From Brachyspira sp. SAP_772 (GTDB lineage Bacteria > Spirochaetota > Brachyspiria > Brachyspirales > Brachyspiraceae), in contig NZ_VYIX01000002.1 of assembly GCF_009755885.1 (NCBI RefSeq), positions 668,864 through 732,863 of the forward strand: a DNA stretch of 64,000 nucleotides, in the 5' to 3' direction. Positions 26,440 through 36,209 of the stretch are shown piece by piece (position 1 is the first letter of the stretch; each line of letters begins with the position of its first letter). The position numbers and the translations under genes were made by a program. The notes under the pieces were generated by a model. That model had not been told where the DNA came from. It did no database searches and was given only the letters and a program-made list of their open reading frames with translations.

Positions 26440-27348
26440 ATGGCACTTTTAGGAACATACGATTATTGTAAATATGTTTTAAGGTTTTTTTATGAAACTA
26501 CTGGAGCAGTACATAGAAGTAAATCATATGAGAAAGTAAAAGAATATTCAAATACAAGTGATGAAGATTATAATATAGTTTATGAACATGTAAAATCAAA
26601 TAAGAATGGATATTCAAAATTTAAAGATAAGATAAATTGGAATTTTACTTTTTTAAAACAAGCAGAATTAATTGAAAACGTTGAGAGGGGAGTATATCAA
26701 ATAACTGACTTCGGCAAAAAATTCTATGAAGAAAATCCAAACTTTGATTTCAAAACGCTAAAAGAAAAAACTCCGTATTTAGAAAATAGCAAAAGCCATG
26801 ATAATGAAGAAGATAATGATGACATAGAAGAAGATGAAAACAGAAGCGAGGTTGAAAAGAGCATTGAAGAATATTATGAGGGTGTGGAAAAAGATATATT
26901 AGACAGATTGCAGCTAATGGGTGAGAGTAGTGTTGATAAGGGGACTAGGTTTGAAAATATATGTTTAGATTTGCTTGAGAAAATGGGCTATGGTAAAAAA
27001 TATAGAACAGGCGGAAGCGGTGATAGGGGAATTGACGGCACGCTTACTATGGATAAATTCGGTTTTGATATAGTGGGTGTGCAATGTAAATGCTACAAAG
27101 AAAATAACAAAGTTAATGACACAGAAATAACAAAATTTGCACATGGTCTTAAAAATGTTAATGGCATAAGCAGAGGAATTTTTATTACAACTTCAGATTA
27201 TACTCCGCAAGCAAAGAAGGTTGTAGAAGAGTTAAAAGATATAAAAATAATTCTTATAAACGGATATAAGCTTGCTAAATATATGCGTGAATACGAGGTT
27301 GGAGTAAAAGTATTAGAGACAAGGAATATATATGATATTATTATTTAA
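26440..27348 (+). CDS. mrr: Mrr-type restriction endonuclease (type IV, modified DNA)
   Basis: The N-terminal about 105 residues form the winged-helix Mrr recognition domain (INWNFTFLKQAELIENVERGVYQITDFGKKF). An acidic linker follows. The C-terminal catalytic domain has TRFENICLDLLEKMGYGKKY, the GDRGIDG aspartate, and VQCKCYK as the QxK element of the PD-(D/E)XK fold, then GIFITTSDYTPQAKKV. Mrr enzymes cut DNA carrying methylated bases, acting as a barrier to foreign modified DNA. It stands alone, with no methyltransferase nearby, as expected for type IV systems. GGAG lies before the ATG. Confidence 0.88.
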   Translation: MALLGTYDYCKYVLRFFYETTGAVHRSKSYEKVKEYSNTSDEDYNIVYEHVKSNKNGYSKFKDKINWNFTFLKQAELIENVERGVYQITDFGKKFYEENPNFDFKTLKEKTPYLENSKSHDNEEDNDDIEEDENRSEVEKSIEEYYEGVEKDILDRLQLMGESSVDKGTRFENICLDLLEKMGYGKKYRTGGSGDRGIDGTLTMDKFGFDIVGVQCKCYKENNKVNDTEITKFAHGLKNVNGISRGIFITTSDYTPQAKKVVEELKDIKIILINGYKLAKYMREYEVGVKVLETRNIYDIII

Positions 27349-27394
27349 TTTAGATGTAGAGAAATAATTATGTTTTGTCATATAAGTTTTTTAT

Positions 27395-27875
27395 TCAACT
27401 TTTTCCTGCAGCAAAAACTTTTCGCCCTTTGGGCACGCTTCGCGAAAGTGCAAATATTTAAGTTTTATATCTAGAAAATATATGAAATAATACCATACAT
27501 TTTTGGCTATATTTTATAAAAATGCAGTTCTTTTGCTTCTTTTATACTAATACCACAGGCACTTCCTTCGGTCGTAAAAGAAGTGGGGTGCGGGGCAAAG
27601 CCCTGCAAGTAATTAAAAAATTCAGTATATATTAAAACTATTATTTTAAATCAATTTTTTATTGTTCTTTTTCCCGCAGCTCGCGGTGCGGACTTCGTAA
27701 AAAGAACCAAAAAGTGCAAATGAAAAATACTATTAAGTAATACCAGTTATGTTTTATTAATATAATATCTATGTTTTGTATAAAATGCAGTTCTTCGAAA
27801 AGTGTGCTGACGAAGTCTAACTATGGCAGCAACTTTTGCAAATCCCACAGAGAATGTGCGACAAAAAAGTTGATA
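27395..27875 (-). repeat. Dispersed intergenic repeat element, copies 3a/3b (inverted orientation)
   Basis: Read on the minus strand, the stretch 27610-27395 gives the same order as copy 1: TTGCAGGGCTTTGCCCC, CTTCTTTTACGACCGAAGG, TATAAAAGAAGCAAAAGAAC, TGCATTTTT, GGTATTATTT, TTTGCACTTT. A second partial unit at about 27661-27875 has GTTCTTTTT/AAAAAGAAC arms and includes the left arm of the 96-bp inverted repeat. It fills the 670-base gap between mrr and the OppA-like gene; no gene is visible there. Confidence 0.75.
27699..27794 (+). repeat. Left arm of 96-bp inverted repeat around the OppA-like gene
   Basis: This segment is the reverse complement of 29702-29797 with one mismatch in 96 positions. 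It runs from AAAAAGAACC to TGCAGTTCT and belongs to the dispersed repeat element. The arms are 1907 bases apart. Confidence 0.9.
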
Positions 27876-27938
27876 ACATCTATATAATGTACATAAGCTA
27901 ACAAAAACTAATTGTTTAGTTATATTAACATAAAATAG

Positions 27939-27966
27939 TTGACATAATTATATATTTGGTTATTAT
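27939..27966 (+). promoter_or_regulatory. Sigma-70-type promoter for the OppA-like gene
   Basis: TTGACA (27939-27944), 16-base spacer, TATTAT (27961-27966). It lies inside the inverted-repeat-flanked segment, so promoter and gene would move together. Confidence 0.55.
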
Positions 27967-28022
27967 ATTTTAAAAATTAAATAAAGTAATATGAATAGTA
28001 TATATAGTATAAAGAGAATAAT

Positions 28023-29627
28023 ATGATAAAGAAAGTTATAATAATTTTGCTTGCAAATATATTTTTATTATCATGTTCTAATAGTAAGTCATCTAATGAA
28101 GGAATAGTGGTATCAGTTGGAGGGATGCCAAGCAGTTTAGATCCAGCATTTGCAAAAGGCATTAATACAGCAGTTTACATAACACATGCTTTTGAAACTC
28201 TTACTCAAAGAGATGAAGATGGTACTATAATTCCTGCACTTGCTGAAAGCTGGGAAGCTATGAGCAATAATACAGTTTATATATTTCATTTGAGAGAAAA
28301 TGCTAAATGGTCTGACGGGAAGACAGTAACTGCAAATGATTTTGTATACACTTTAAGAAGATTGATAGATCCTAAAGTTGCTTCCCCATTTTCTTTGGGT
28401 TTTGATATAATAAAAAATGCACATTCTATAATGTTGGGAGAGAAGCCATTAGAAGAATTAGGAGTTTATGCTTTAGATGATTATACTTTAAAAATAGAGC
28501 TTGATATACCGCTTCCTTATTTTGAGGAGGCTATGGCTAGTGATATTGCTTCTCCTGTGAGGGAAGATATTATAGAAGCTTACGGAGAAGATTGGGCATT
28601 AAATAAAGAACATTATATAGGAAACGGTCCTTATATAATAACAGAATATGATAAAGCTGTGAAAATAGTAATGGAGAAAAATCCTTATTATTGGGATAAA
28701 GATAATGTTAAGGCTGAAAAAATCACTTTTGAGTTTTTAGAAGATGTTAATACTGCAGTTGCGGCAATTTATGCAGAGAGTATATTATTTTATCCGGAGG
28801 CACCAGAAAATGAAAGAGCTTCTTTAATAGAGCAGGGCATAGGGATAGAAGTTGACATAACATCAATAGCTTACTATATGGTTAACTTAAAGAGAAAGCC
28901 TTTTACTGATCCTTTAGTAAGAAAAGCATTGGCGCTTGGCATAGATAGAAATTATATAGTAAATAATGTTTTAGGAGGAGGAAGGGTAGCAGCTAATGGT
29001 TTTGTTCCTATCAATGTAAAGAATGGTACTAATAATTTTAGAGATAATGCTCCTGAATATTTTTCTCTTAAAGAGAGCGATTATCAAAAAAATATTGAAG
29101 AAGCTAAAAAACTTCTTGCTCAGGCAGGATACAGTGACATGAAAAAATTCCCTATAATAGAGTTAATTACAACAACTAATCCTTCTTCATTATTTGTGGC
29201 AGAAGCTATTCAAAGTATGTATAAAAATAATTTAGGTATAGATTTAAAACTTAGATATGAAGAGCCCACAAGTTATTTGCAGTCTATAAAGGACGGAAGT
29301 TTTCAAATGATTAAGGCTGCTACAAGTGTTGCTTACAATCAGGCTACTGGTTATTTAAGACTTTTTCAGCTTGACGGTTTAGGAAATGACGGTGGATATA
29401 CTAATGAAGTTTATGATTATTTAGTTGATATTGCTATGACTAATGCCAATGAAGATATAAGAATAAAAGCAGCTTATGATGCAGAACGTATACTTATACA
29501 AGAGGATATGGCTATTATTCCTATATATTATGATAAAGCTACTGTTATGCAGAGTAAAAAGCTTCATGGTGTGAAATATGATATTTTCTCAATATATGAT
29601 TTTAGAAATGCCTATATAAGTGAATAA
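28023..29627 (+). CDS. oppA: Oligopeptide ABC transporter substrate-binding lipoprotein (OppA-like)
   Basis: The 534-residue protein begins with a lipoprotein signal peptide ending in LLSC. It has the family 5 solute-binding pattern: PSSLDPAFAKG, YITHAFETLTQRDEDGTIIPALAESWEA, HLRENAKWSDGKTVTANDFVYTLRRLIDPK, and FTDPLVRKALALGIDRN. Such proteins bind peptides outside the inner membrane and pass them to an Opp permease. No permease or ATPase genes adjoin, so it is an orphan binding protein or works with a transporter coded elsewhere. It is the only gene between two arms of a 96-bp inverted repeat. Confidence 0.9.
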   Translation: MIKKVIIILLANIFLLSCSNSKSSNEGIVVSVGGMPSSLDPAFAKGINTAVYITHAFETLTQRDEDGTIIPALAESWEAMSNNTVYIFHLRENAKWSDGKTVTANDFVYTLRRLIDPKVASPFSLGFDIIKNAHSIMLGEKPLEELGVYALDDYTLKIELDIPLPYFEEAMASDIASPVREDIIEAYGEDWALNKEHYIGNGPYIITEYDKAVKIVMEKNPYYWDKDNVKAEKITFEFLEDVNTAVAAIYAESILFYPEAPENERASLIEQGIGIEVDITSIAYYMVNLKRKPFTDPLVRKALALGIDRNYIVNNVLGGGRVAANGFVPINVKNGTNNFRDNAPEYFSLKESDYQKNIEEAKKLLAQAGYSDMKKFPIIELITTTNPSSLFVAEAIQSMYKNNLGIDLKLRYEEPTSYLQSIKDGSFQMIKAATSVAYNQATGYLRLFQLDGLGNDGGYTNEVYDYLVDIAMTNANEDIRIKAAYDAERILIQEDMAIIPIYYDKATVMQSKKLHGVKYDIFSIYDFRNAYISE

Positions 29628-29664
29628 TAATATGATTTTAGTTTATAAAGAAATTTTTTATTGT

Positions 29665-30225
29665 CATAAAAGAAGTTTATATGCTTCTGATATGCTTCAC
29701 GAGAACTGCATTTTATACAAAACATAGATATTATATTAATAAAACATAACTGGTATTACTTAATACTATTTTTCATTTGCACTTTTTGGTTCTTTTTGCT
29801 GCGGGAAAAAGAACTGGGGGTTCTACCCTACGGGTACGCTTCGCAGGGTGGCTAGTCCCCGAAAACAATAAAAATTAATTTTTAATAAAATATCAAATTT
29901 TTAGTGTATAGTTAAATAATTATATTTTATTTTAATGTCCGGGGCTTTGCCCCAGACCCCACTTCTTTTACGACCGCAGGAAGTGCCTTCGGTATTAGTA
30001 TAAAAGAAGCAAAAAGGCTGCATTTTTAGCTAAAATATAAGTATTATCTTACACTTTATACATATTCCAAACGTACATAGCTAAAACACTTGCACTTTTT
30101 GGTTCTTTGACGAAGTCCTCACCGCGACTGAAAGGAGTCCTTCAGGGCGACCGAAGGAAGTGCCTGCGACCGTAGGAAGTACCTTTAGGTATGGGTACGA
30201 AGGCGAAAAAAAGAACAATAAAAAA
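29665..30225 (+). repeat. Dispersed intergenic repeat element, copies 4a/4b
   Basis: Two copies in plus orientation fill much of the 920-base gap after the OppA-like gene. Copy 4a (to about 29875) contains the right arm of the inverted repeat and a GGTTCTTTTT/GAAAAAGAAC stem. Copy 4b (29937-30225) has GGGGCTTTGCCCC, CTTCTTTTACGACCGCAGG, GTATAAAAGAAGC, TGCATTTTTA, TTGCACTTTTTGG, then three successive GC-rich units of the type GACCGAAGGAAGTGCCTGC, closed by AAAAGAAC. Confidence 0.75.
29702..29797 (-). repeat. Right arm of 96-bp inverted repeat around the OppA-like gene
   Basis: Matches the reverse complement of 27699-27794 at 95 of 96 positions. Beyond the arms, similarity drops to the general words shared by the repeat family. 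Confidence 0.9.
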
Positions 30226-30272
30226 TATACAAAATTTTTTATTTAATAAAAAAATCTATAATTTTAAATTAA

Positions 30273-30338
30273 TTATCTATTATATAAATACATCATAGCA
30301 GTAAGCACAGCTCCGCCTAAATTCCTTGTCTTGTCTGA
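30273..30338 (-). pseudogene. Possible 3' remnant of a lost gene
   Basis: On the minus strand 21 codons (SDKTRNLGGAVLTAMMYLYNR) end in a stop; upstream codons hit stops at once. The peptide looks like a true protein C-terminus with a hydrophobic tail, but I cannot name the family. It sits between repeat copy 4b and the YheO-type regulator, where the remaining sequence shows nothing else. Confidence 0.25.
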
Positions 30339-30548
30339 AATTGTAAATCAATTATTGTATTCTCATTGGCTGTATAACTATATTAATACTTCCGTAATAA
30401 TTAGAAAATAAAAAAAGAGATTTGTAGGCAATGCATATAGAAAATCAAAAAAGATTTTATTTTTTATTGAAAATCTAAAAAAAAATTAGTATACTATAAA
30501 CTAATCAATTAATAATGTTAAAATATTTTATCATTTTGTAGGTATTTT

Positions 30549-31202
30549 ATGAGTTCTAATATAATACTTGAAACATTAATAAGTGTAGCAAATGGCATAG
30601 CAAAGCAATTTGGAAATAATTGTGAAGTTTGTATTTATGAATTAAAAGATGAAAGCTTAGAACATACAATACTTTTTATAATCAATGATAGAGTTACAGA
30701 AAGAAAATTGGGCGATGGTGTTTCAAATGTAGTATTAAAAACTATAGAAAAGATAAAAAAAGGTGAGCCTATAACTAATCATTTATCATATCTTACAAAA
30801 TCATCAAATGGCAAAATATTAAAGTCTTCAAGTGTATTTATAAAAGATATGGAAGGAAAATATCGATATATGCTTTCTATAAACTTTGATATAAGCAGTT
30901 TTATTCCATTTAAAAGTGATTTAGAGTTATTAATTCAAACAGAAGATAAATCTAAACTTGAAGAGATACCAAACAGTGCTCAGGAGCTTATGGATAAACT
31001 TATATTAAAAAGTGAAGAATTAATAGGAAAGCCTGCTTCTATAATGAATAAAGATGAAAAAATAAAAGCTATTAAGTTTTTAAATGATTCTGGGGTATTT
31101 TTAATAACAAAGTCAGGAGATAAGGTATCAAATCATTTTGGAATAAGTAAATTTACTCTATATAATTATATAGATTCAAAAAAGGAGGAAGTAAATGAGT
31201 GA
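30549..31202 (+). CDS. YheO-type PAS/HTH transcriptional regulator
   Basis: The 217-residue protein has a YheO-like PAS domain (about residues 5-115: LISVANGIAKQFGNNCEVCIYELKD, then SSSVFIKDMEGKYRYMLSINFD) and a C-terminal HTH (GVFLITKSGDKVSNHFGISKFTLYNYIDS). Members such as DauR control amino-acid catabolic genes, sensing a small ligand. Its last codons overlap the start of ygeX, whose product degrades diaminopropionate, so this regulator probably controls that gene. A strong AGGAGG for ygeX lies inside its 3' end. Confidence 0.82.
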   Translation: MSSNIILETLISVANGIAKQFGNNCEVCIYELKDESLEHTILFIINDRVTERKLGDGVSNVVLKTIEKIKKGEPITNHLSYLTKSSNGKILKSSSVFIKDMEGKYRYMLSINFDISSFIPFKSDLELLIQTEDKSKLEEIPNSAQELMDKLILKSEELIGKPASIMNKDEKIKAIKFLNDSGVFLITKSGDKVSNHFGISKFTLYNYIDSKKEEVNE

Positions 31203-32387
31203 GCTTAAATGGGCAGAAAATAAAATGCCTAAGTCAGATGATAAAAATGCAGCAATAATGTCTATAGATGAAGTAAAAAAGCAAAAGCATTTCATCAAAG
31301 TTTTCCTCAATACACACAAACACCATTATCAGAATTAAAAGAAATGTCAAAATATTTAAGTTTGGGGGCAATAAAAGTAAAAGATGAGTCATATAGATTT
31401 GGTCTTAATGCTTTTAAAGTATTAGGCGGTTCTTATTCTATTGCTAAATATATAGCTCAAAAAATGGGAAAGGATGTAAGCGAATTATCTTATGAAGTAC
31501 TTACTTCAAAAAAATTAAAAGATGAGTTTGGTCAAGCTATATTTTTTTCGGCTACAGACGGAAATCATGGTAGGGGAGTTGCTTGGGCTGCTAATAAATT
31601 AGGACAAAAATCAGTAATTTTTATGCCTAAAGGCTCTACAGAAAGAAGATTAAAAAATATTCAAGCTGAGGGTGCAACTGCAACAATAGAAGAATATAAT
31701 TATGATGAATGCGTTAGAAAAGCTGCTCAAGAAGCCGCTAAAGTTCAAAATGGAGTATTAGTACAAGACACTGCTTGGGAGGGCTATGAAGAGATACCTG
31801 CTTGGATTATGCAAGGTTATGGTACTATGGCTTTAGAGGCAGATGAGCAATTTGGTGAAAGACCTACACATATATTTGTACAGGCTGGTGTTGGATCTTT
31901 TGCTGGTGCTATGGTTGGATATTTTGCTAACAGATATAAAGATAATCCTCCTATAATGGTTGTGGTGGAAGCTGAAGCGGCTGCTTGTTTATATAAAGGT
32001 GCTGCGGCAGGTGATGGAAAAATGAGAATAGTAGAAGGTGATTTAGACACTATTATGGCTGGACTTGCATGCGGTGAGCCTAATATTACTTCTTGGGATA
32101 TACTTAAAAATCATGCTGATTGTTTTATAGCTGCTAAAGATATAGTTGCTGCAAGGGGTATGAGAATGTTAGCAGCTCCATTAAAAGGAGACCCTCAGGT
32201 TGTATCTGGTGAATCTGGTGCTTCTTCTTTTGGCGTTTTGGCTACTATAATGCTTAATGATGAATATGTTGAATTAAGAAAAAATTTAAAACTTGATTCT
32301 AATTCTAAAGTATTATTATTCAGCACAGAGGGTGATACTGACCCAATCAGATGGAAAAATATCATTTGGGAAGCAAAAGAGAGATAA
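31195..32387 (+). pseudogene. ygeX: 2,3-diaminopropionate ammonia-lyase (YgeX), frameshifted near the N-terminus
   Basis: The normal start is the ATG at 31195, eight bases after AGGAGG, and gives MSELKWAENKMPKSDDKN followed by SIDEVKKQK, then drifts into a wrong frame and stops at about 31338. The +1 frame carries the expected continuation (AKAFHQSFPQYTQTPLSELKEMSKYLSLG) and stays open to 32387. One extra A in the A6 run at 31275-31280 would restore a roughly 398-residue enzyme. The PLP lysine motif RFGLNAFKVLGGSY and the rest of the fold are intact. The enzyme makes pyruvate and ammonia from diaminopropionate. The shift may be a real mutation, a phase-variable homopolymer or a sequencing error. 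Confidence 0.85.
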
Positions 32388-32468
32388 TATAAAAATAATT
32401 TATTATGTAAAAATAATTATTGCTTAATTACTTGAATATGGTTGAAAAATTTATATACTAATATTGGT

Positions 32469-33635
32469 ATGAATAATAGTATAGAATATATATGTAATCA
32501 TATTTTAAAAATTATTCAATCCCCTGTTAGAATTTTTGATTTATCCAATTCATTAGAAAAAATTATAGGCATTGAATCTTATATAGAAGATTTACTCGAT
32601 GATAATATCAAAAACTTTTTACTTGATAATTCAAATAAAAATTATCCTATTTTAAATGTTGATAAAGATAATATAGTTTATTGCTGTATTTATCTTATTG
32701 ATAAAAAGATTATTATAGGACCAAATTGTATAAATAAAAATTATAAAAATGTTAATAAAAAGTATGATAATATATTTGAAATGCCATTAGATATATTTTG
32801 TGAGGAAATATTATTCATTCATAATTTATATAATAATACTGAAGTATCTTATGATGAAATGCTTATAAAAAATTTTATTAGTGATGAGTTATTGCATAAA
32901 ATAAGTAAAGAAATTACAGATACTTATATAAATACTTACTCAAATAATAGTTTTCATAATCCTTATGATAGGGAATTGCGTATATTAGAAAGCATTAGAA
33001 ATGGAGATTTAAATAATTTAAAACAGAGTTTAGATGAGAAATTTATAGGTCAATATGGTGTCATGGCTAAAGACAAAATACGTTCATATAAGAATGTAGC
33101 AATATGTCATATATGTTTATCGAGCAGAGCGGCTATAGAAGGCGGTATTTCATCTGAGATAGCTTTTTCTATTTGTGATAATTTTGTTAGACGATTAGAA
33201 GATATGGATAAAATAGAACATATACAATCCATAGAAAAAGAAGCTCAGTTTTATTTTGCTCAATTTGTACATAATGAAAAAAATAATGAGTATATAGACA
33301 ATAAAAATTATTTAATAAACCAATGCAAAGAAATAATAATAAAAAATATTAATAAAAAAATAATAGTAAAAGATATAGCTAAAAAACTCTGTACCAATTC
33401 AGAATATCTTTCAAGAGTGTTCAGTAGACAAGAAGGAATCACAATAAAAGATTATATACAGCGAGAGAAGGTACAATTTTCAAAAAATATGCTGATTTAT
33501 TATAAATATTCATTTGGAGAAATATCACAGTATTTTTCTTTTTATTCACAAAGCCATTATATAAAAATATTTAAAAAATGGACTGGTACAACCCCAAAAA
33601 AATTCAGAGATGAATATGGATTGAAAGAAAGATAA
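32469..33635 (+). CDS. AraC-family transcriptional regulator of the arabinose locus
   Basis: The C-terminal about 100 residues form two helix-turn-helix motifs of the AraC family: IVKDIAKKLCTNSEYLSRVFSRQEGITIKDYIQREKV, then FGEISQYFSFYSQSHYIKIFKKWTGTTPKKFRDEYG. The first 280 residues do not look like the cupin of classical AraC and I cannot name that domain. The open frame begins at a TTG at 32442, but neither it nor the ATG at 32469 has a good ribosome-binding site; I use the ATG. The gene lies upstream of the arabinose genes on the same strand and is the obvious candidate for their regulator. Confidence 0.82.
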   Translation: MNNSIEYICNHILKIIQSPVRIFDLSNSLEKIIGIESYIEDLLDDNIKNFLLDNSNKNYPILNVDKDNIVYCCIYLIDKKIIIGPNCINKNYKNVNKKYDNIFEMPLDIFCEEILFIHNLYNNTEVSYDEMLIKNFISDELLHKISKEITDTYINTYSNNSFHNPYDRELRILESIRNGDLNNLKQSLDEKFIGQYGVMAKDKIRSYKNVAICHICLSSRAAIEGGISSEIAFSICDNFVRRLEDMDKIEHIQSIEKEAQFYFAQFVHNEKNNEYIDNKNYLINQCKEIIIKNINKKIIVKDIAKKLCTNSEYLSRVFSRQEGITIKDYIQREKVQFSKNMLIYYKYSFGEISQYFSFYSQSHYIKIFKKWTGTTPKKFRDEYGLKER

Positions 33636-33932
33636 ATAGAGTATTTAATTATATATTAATATTTATATATAATTTATAAAAAATATTAACAATAGTTATT
33701 CAATTATATAATAAATTATCAGTACGAAATTATACTAATTATATTTATCCTTTATAGATAGCTAAAATACTATTGAATTTATAATTTTATTATACATAAA
33801 TTAATTATATAAAAATTAGTACAATTTAATACTATTATGAATTCTTATAAAAAATCAAAAATATAATATATAAGTAATTTTTATAGTATAACTATTATTT
33901 ATTATAATTATACTAATAGGAGGCTTGATAGT
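33636..33932 (+). promoter_or_regulatory. Regulatory region upstream of decayed arabinoside genes
   Basis: This AT-rich stretch has no gene. It contains TAGTATA at 33884-33890 facing TATACTA at 33909-33915, a further TATACTA at 33731-33737, and AGGAGG at 33919-33924. The TAGTATA word recurs before both sugar-binding protein genes downstream, suggesting sites for the local AraC-type regulator. Confidence 0.4.
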
Positions 33933-34783
33933 AGGAACTTAAAAGCTTATGGTAATACTCAAACAAGTTGGGCTATGGCTTATGGTATTTATAGTATTAT
34001 AGGAGTAATATTATTCCTTATTACATTTAAATACACCAAAGAAAGAGTTGGAAGTATATCAAGTACAACCAGACAAAAAGTTCCTATAGCTGAAAGTTTA
34101 AAAAGTCTTTTAAAAAATAAGTATTGGATTATAATTTTTGTTTATAGCATAGTTCAGACTATAGGTATAATAGTAACAAATACTAGCACAGTATATTATG
34201 CTAAATATATTTTCGGCGATGAAAACATAGTAAAATATTTTACAGTAACAAATTTCATTCCTGTAATATTAGGTGTTGTATTTTTGATGCCTTTTCTTAT
34301 TGAAAAATACGGTAAAAGAAATGTGGGGATAATGGGCCGTATTATATATATAATTTCTACATTTATTATTATATTTGCAGGAAATGATTTTACAATTGTA
34401 ATGATAGGCAATATAATAAGAGGTTTTTCAGGTTCATTCAATTGTGCGGCTGGATGGGCATTTTCTCAGATATAATAGAATATGGAGAATAGAAAAATGG
34501 AATTAGAAATGAGAGCGTTATATATTCTGCTGGCAGTTTTGGACAGAAATTTGGATCTGGAATAGCTGCTGCATTGTTTGGTTGGATATTAACTGCTTTT
34601 GGATATCAAGCTAATGCGGAGGTCGTTTCATCTGGTACAATATTTGCTATAAAATTTTTATTCTTATATTTGCCTATTTTAGCTAATGTTATACAGATAA
34701 TACTTTTATATTTATATAAACTAGATAAACTTTATTCTCAGATAATAAAAGAATTACAAGAAAGAAATTTACAAAATAATTAA
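33933..34783 (+). pseudogene. GPH-family sugar:cation symporter remnant
   Basis: Several disjoint frames encode the C-terminal half of a melibiose/xyloside-type symporter. Recognisable parts are WAMAYGIYSIIGVILFLITF, KYWIIIFVYSIVQTIGIIV, FSGSFNCAAGWAFSQI, then IEYGE, stop, KNGIRNESVIYSAGSFGQKF and a final two-helix part. Defects: the first about 220 residues are absent, a frameshift follows FSQI, and a TAG stands where the family has Trp (EYGEW). These transporters take up glycosides. Together with the following broken arabinofuranosidase it implies a lost arabinoside pathway. Confidence 0.8.
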
Positions 34784-34792
34784 ACAATTTAA

Positions 34793-35874
<1,082 letters not shown>

Positions 35875-35961
35875 CATGATATATTAGCGGCATATTTAGT
35901 TATGGTTGTTATATTGTATGCATGTAATGGTAATTTTGCTTGTATTTTATGTTAGCTATTA

Positions 35962-36209
35962 TCAAAACAGAAGAAAATTCTTAAATCTAAAAATCTTTGA
36001 GTAAAAAAAATCTATTTTTATAATATTTATTTTTAAATAAATCAAATTTGTAGTATAAAAGTAATAATTATAGTATATAATGCGTTTCATTTTTATATAA
36101 TAAGAAAATATAATCAATAAAATATTTGGAGGGTTTAATATGATAAAAAAATTATCTATTATTCTTTGTTCTTTCGTATTCTTTATGATTTCTTGCTCTG
36201 GAGGAAATG
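35962..36209 (+). repeat. Direct repeat, copy A: leader and signal-peptide region
   Basis: About 245 bases here are very similar to 39981-40225. The match begins with TCAAAACAGAAGAAAA, which in copy B is the coding 3' end of the GguB permease but here lies in non-coding DNA, continues through the promoter and leader, and ends after the lipoprotein signal-peptide codons of the following binding-protein gene. Copy A therefore carries a fossil of a permease gene end. Confidence 0.88.
36051..36081 (+). promoter_or_regulatory. Promoter/operator of the ChvE-type transporter operon
   Basis: TAGTATA at 36051-36057 and 36071-36077 form a direct repeat with 20-base spacing, typical of AraC-family half-sites; the second overlaps a TATAAT -10 box (36076-36081). 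No good -35 box is present, as usual for activator-dependent promoters. Confidence 0.5.

Noticed and set aside
26264-26452. Small ORF between the SPL-type radical SAM gene and mrr
   Set aside because: It overlaps both genes' ends in another frame, is Lys-rich by base composition and has no ribosome-binding site.
27395-30225. Composite transposon around the OppA-like gene
   Set aside because: The arms carry no transposase ORF and no clear target duplications were seen; inverted repeats alone do not show transposition.
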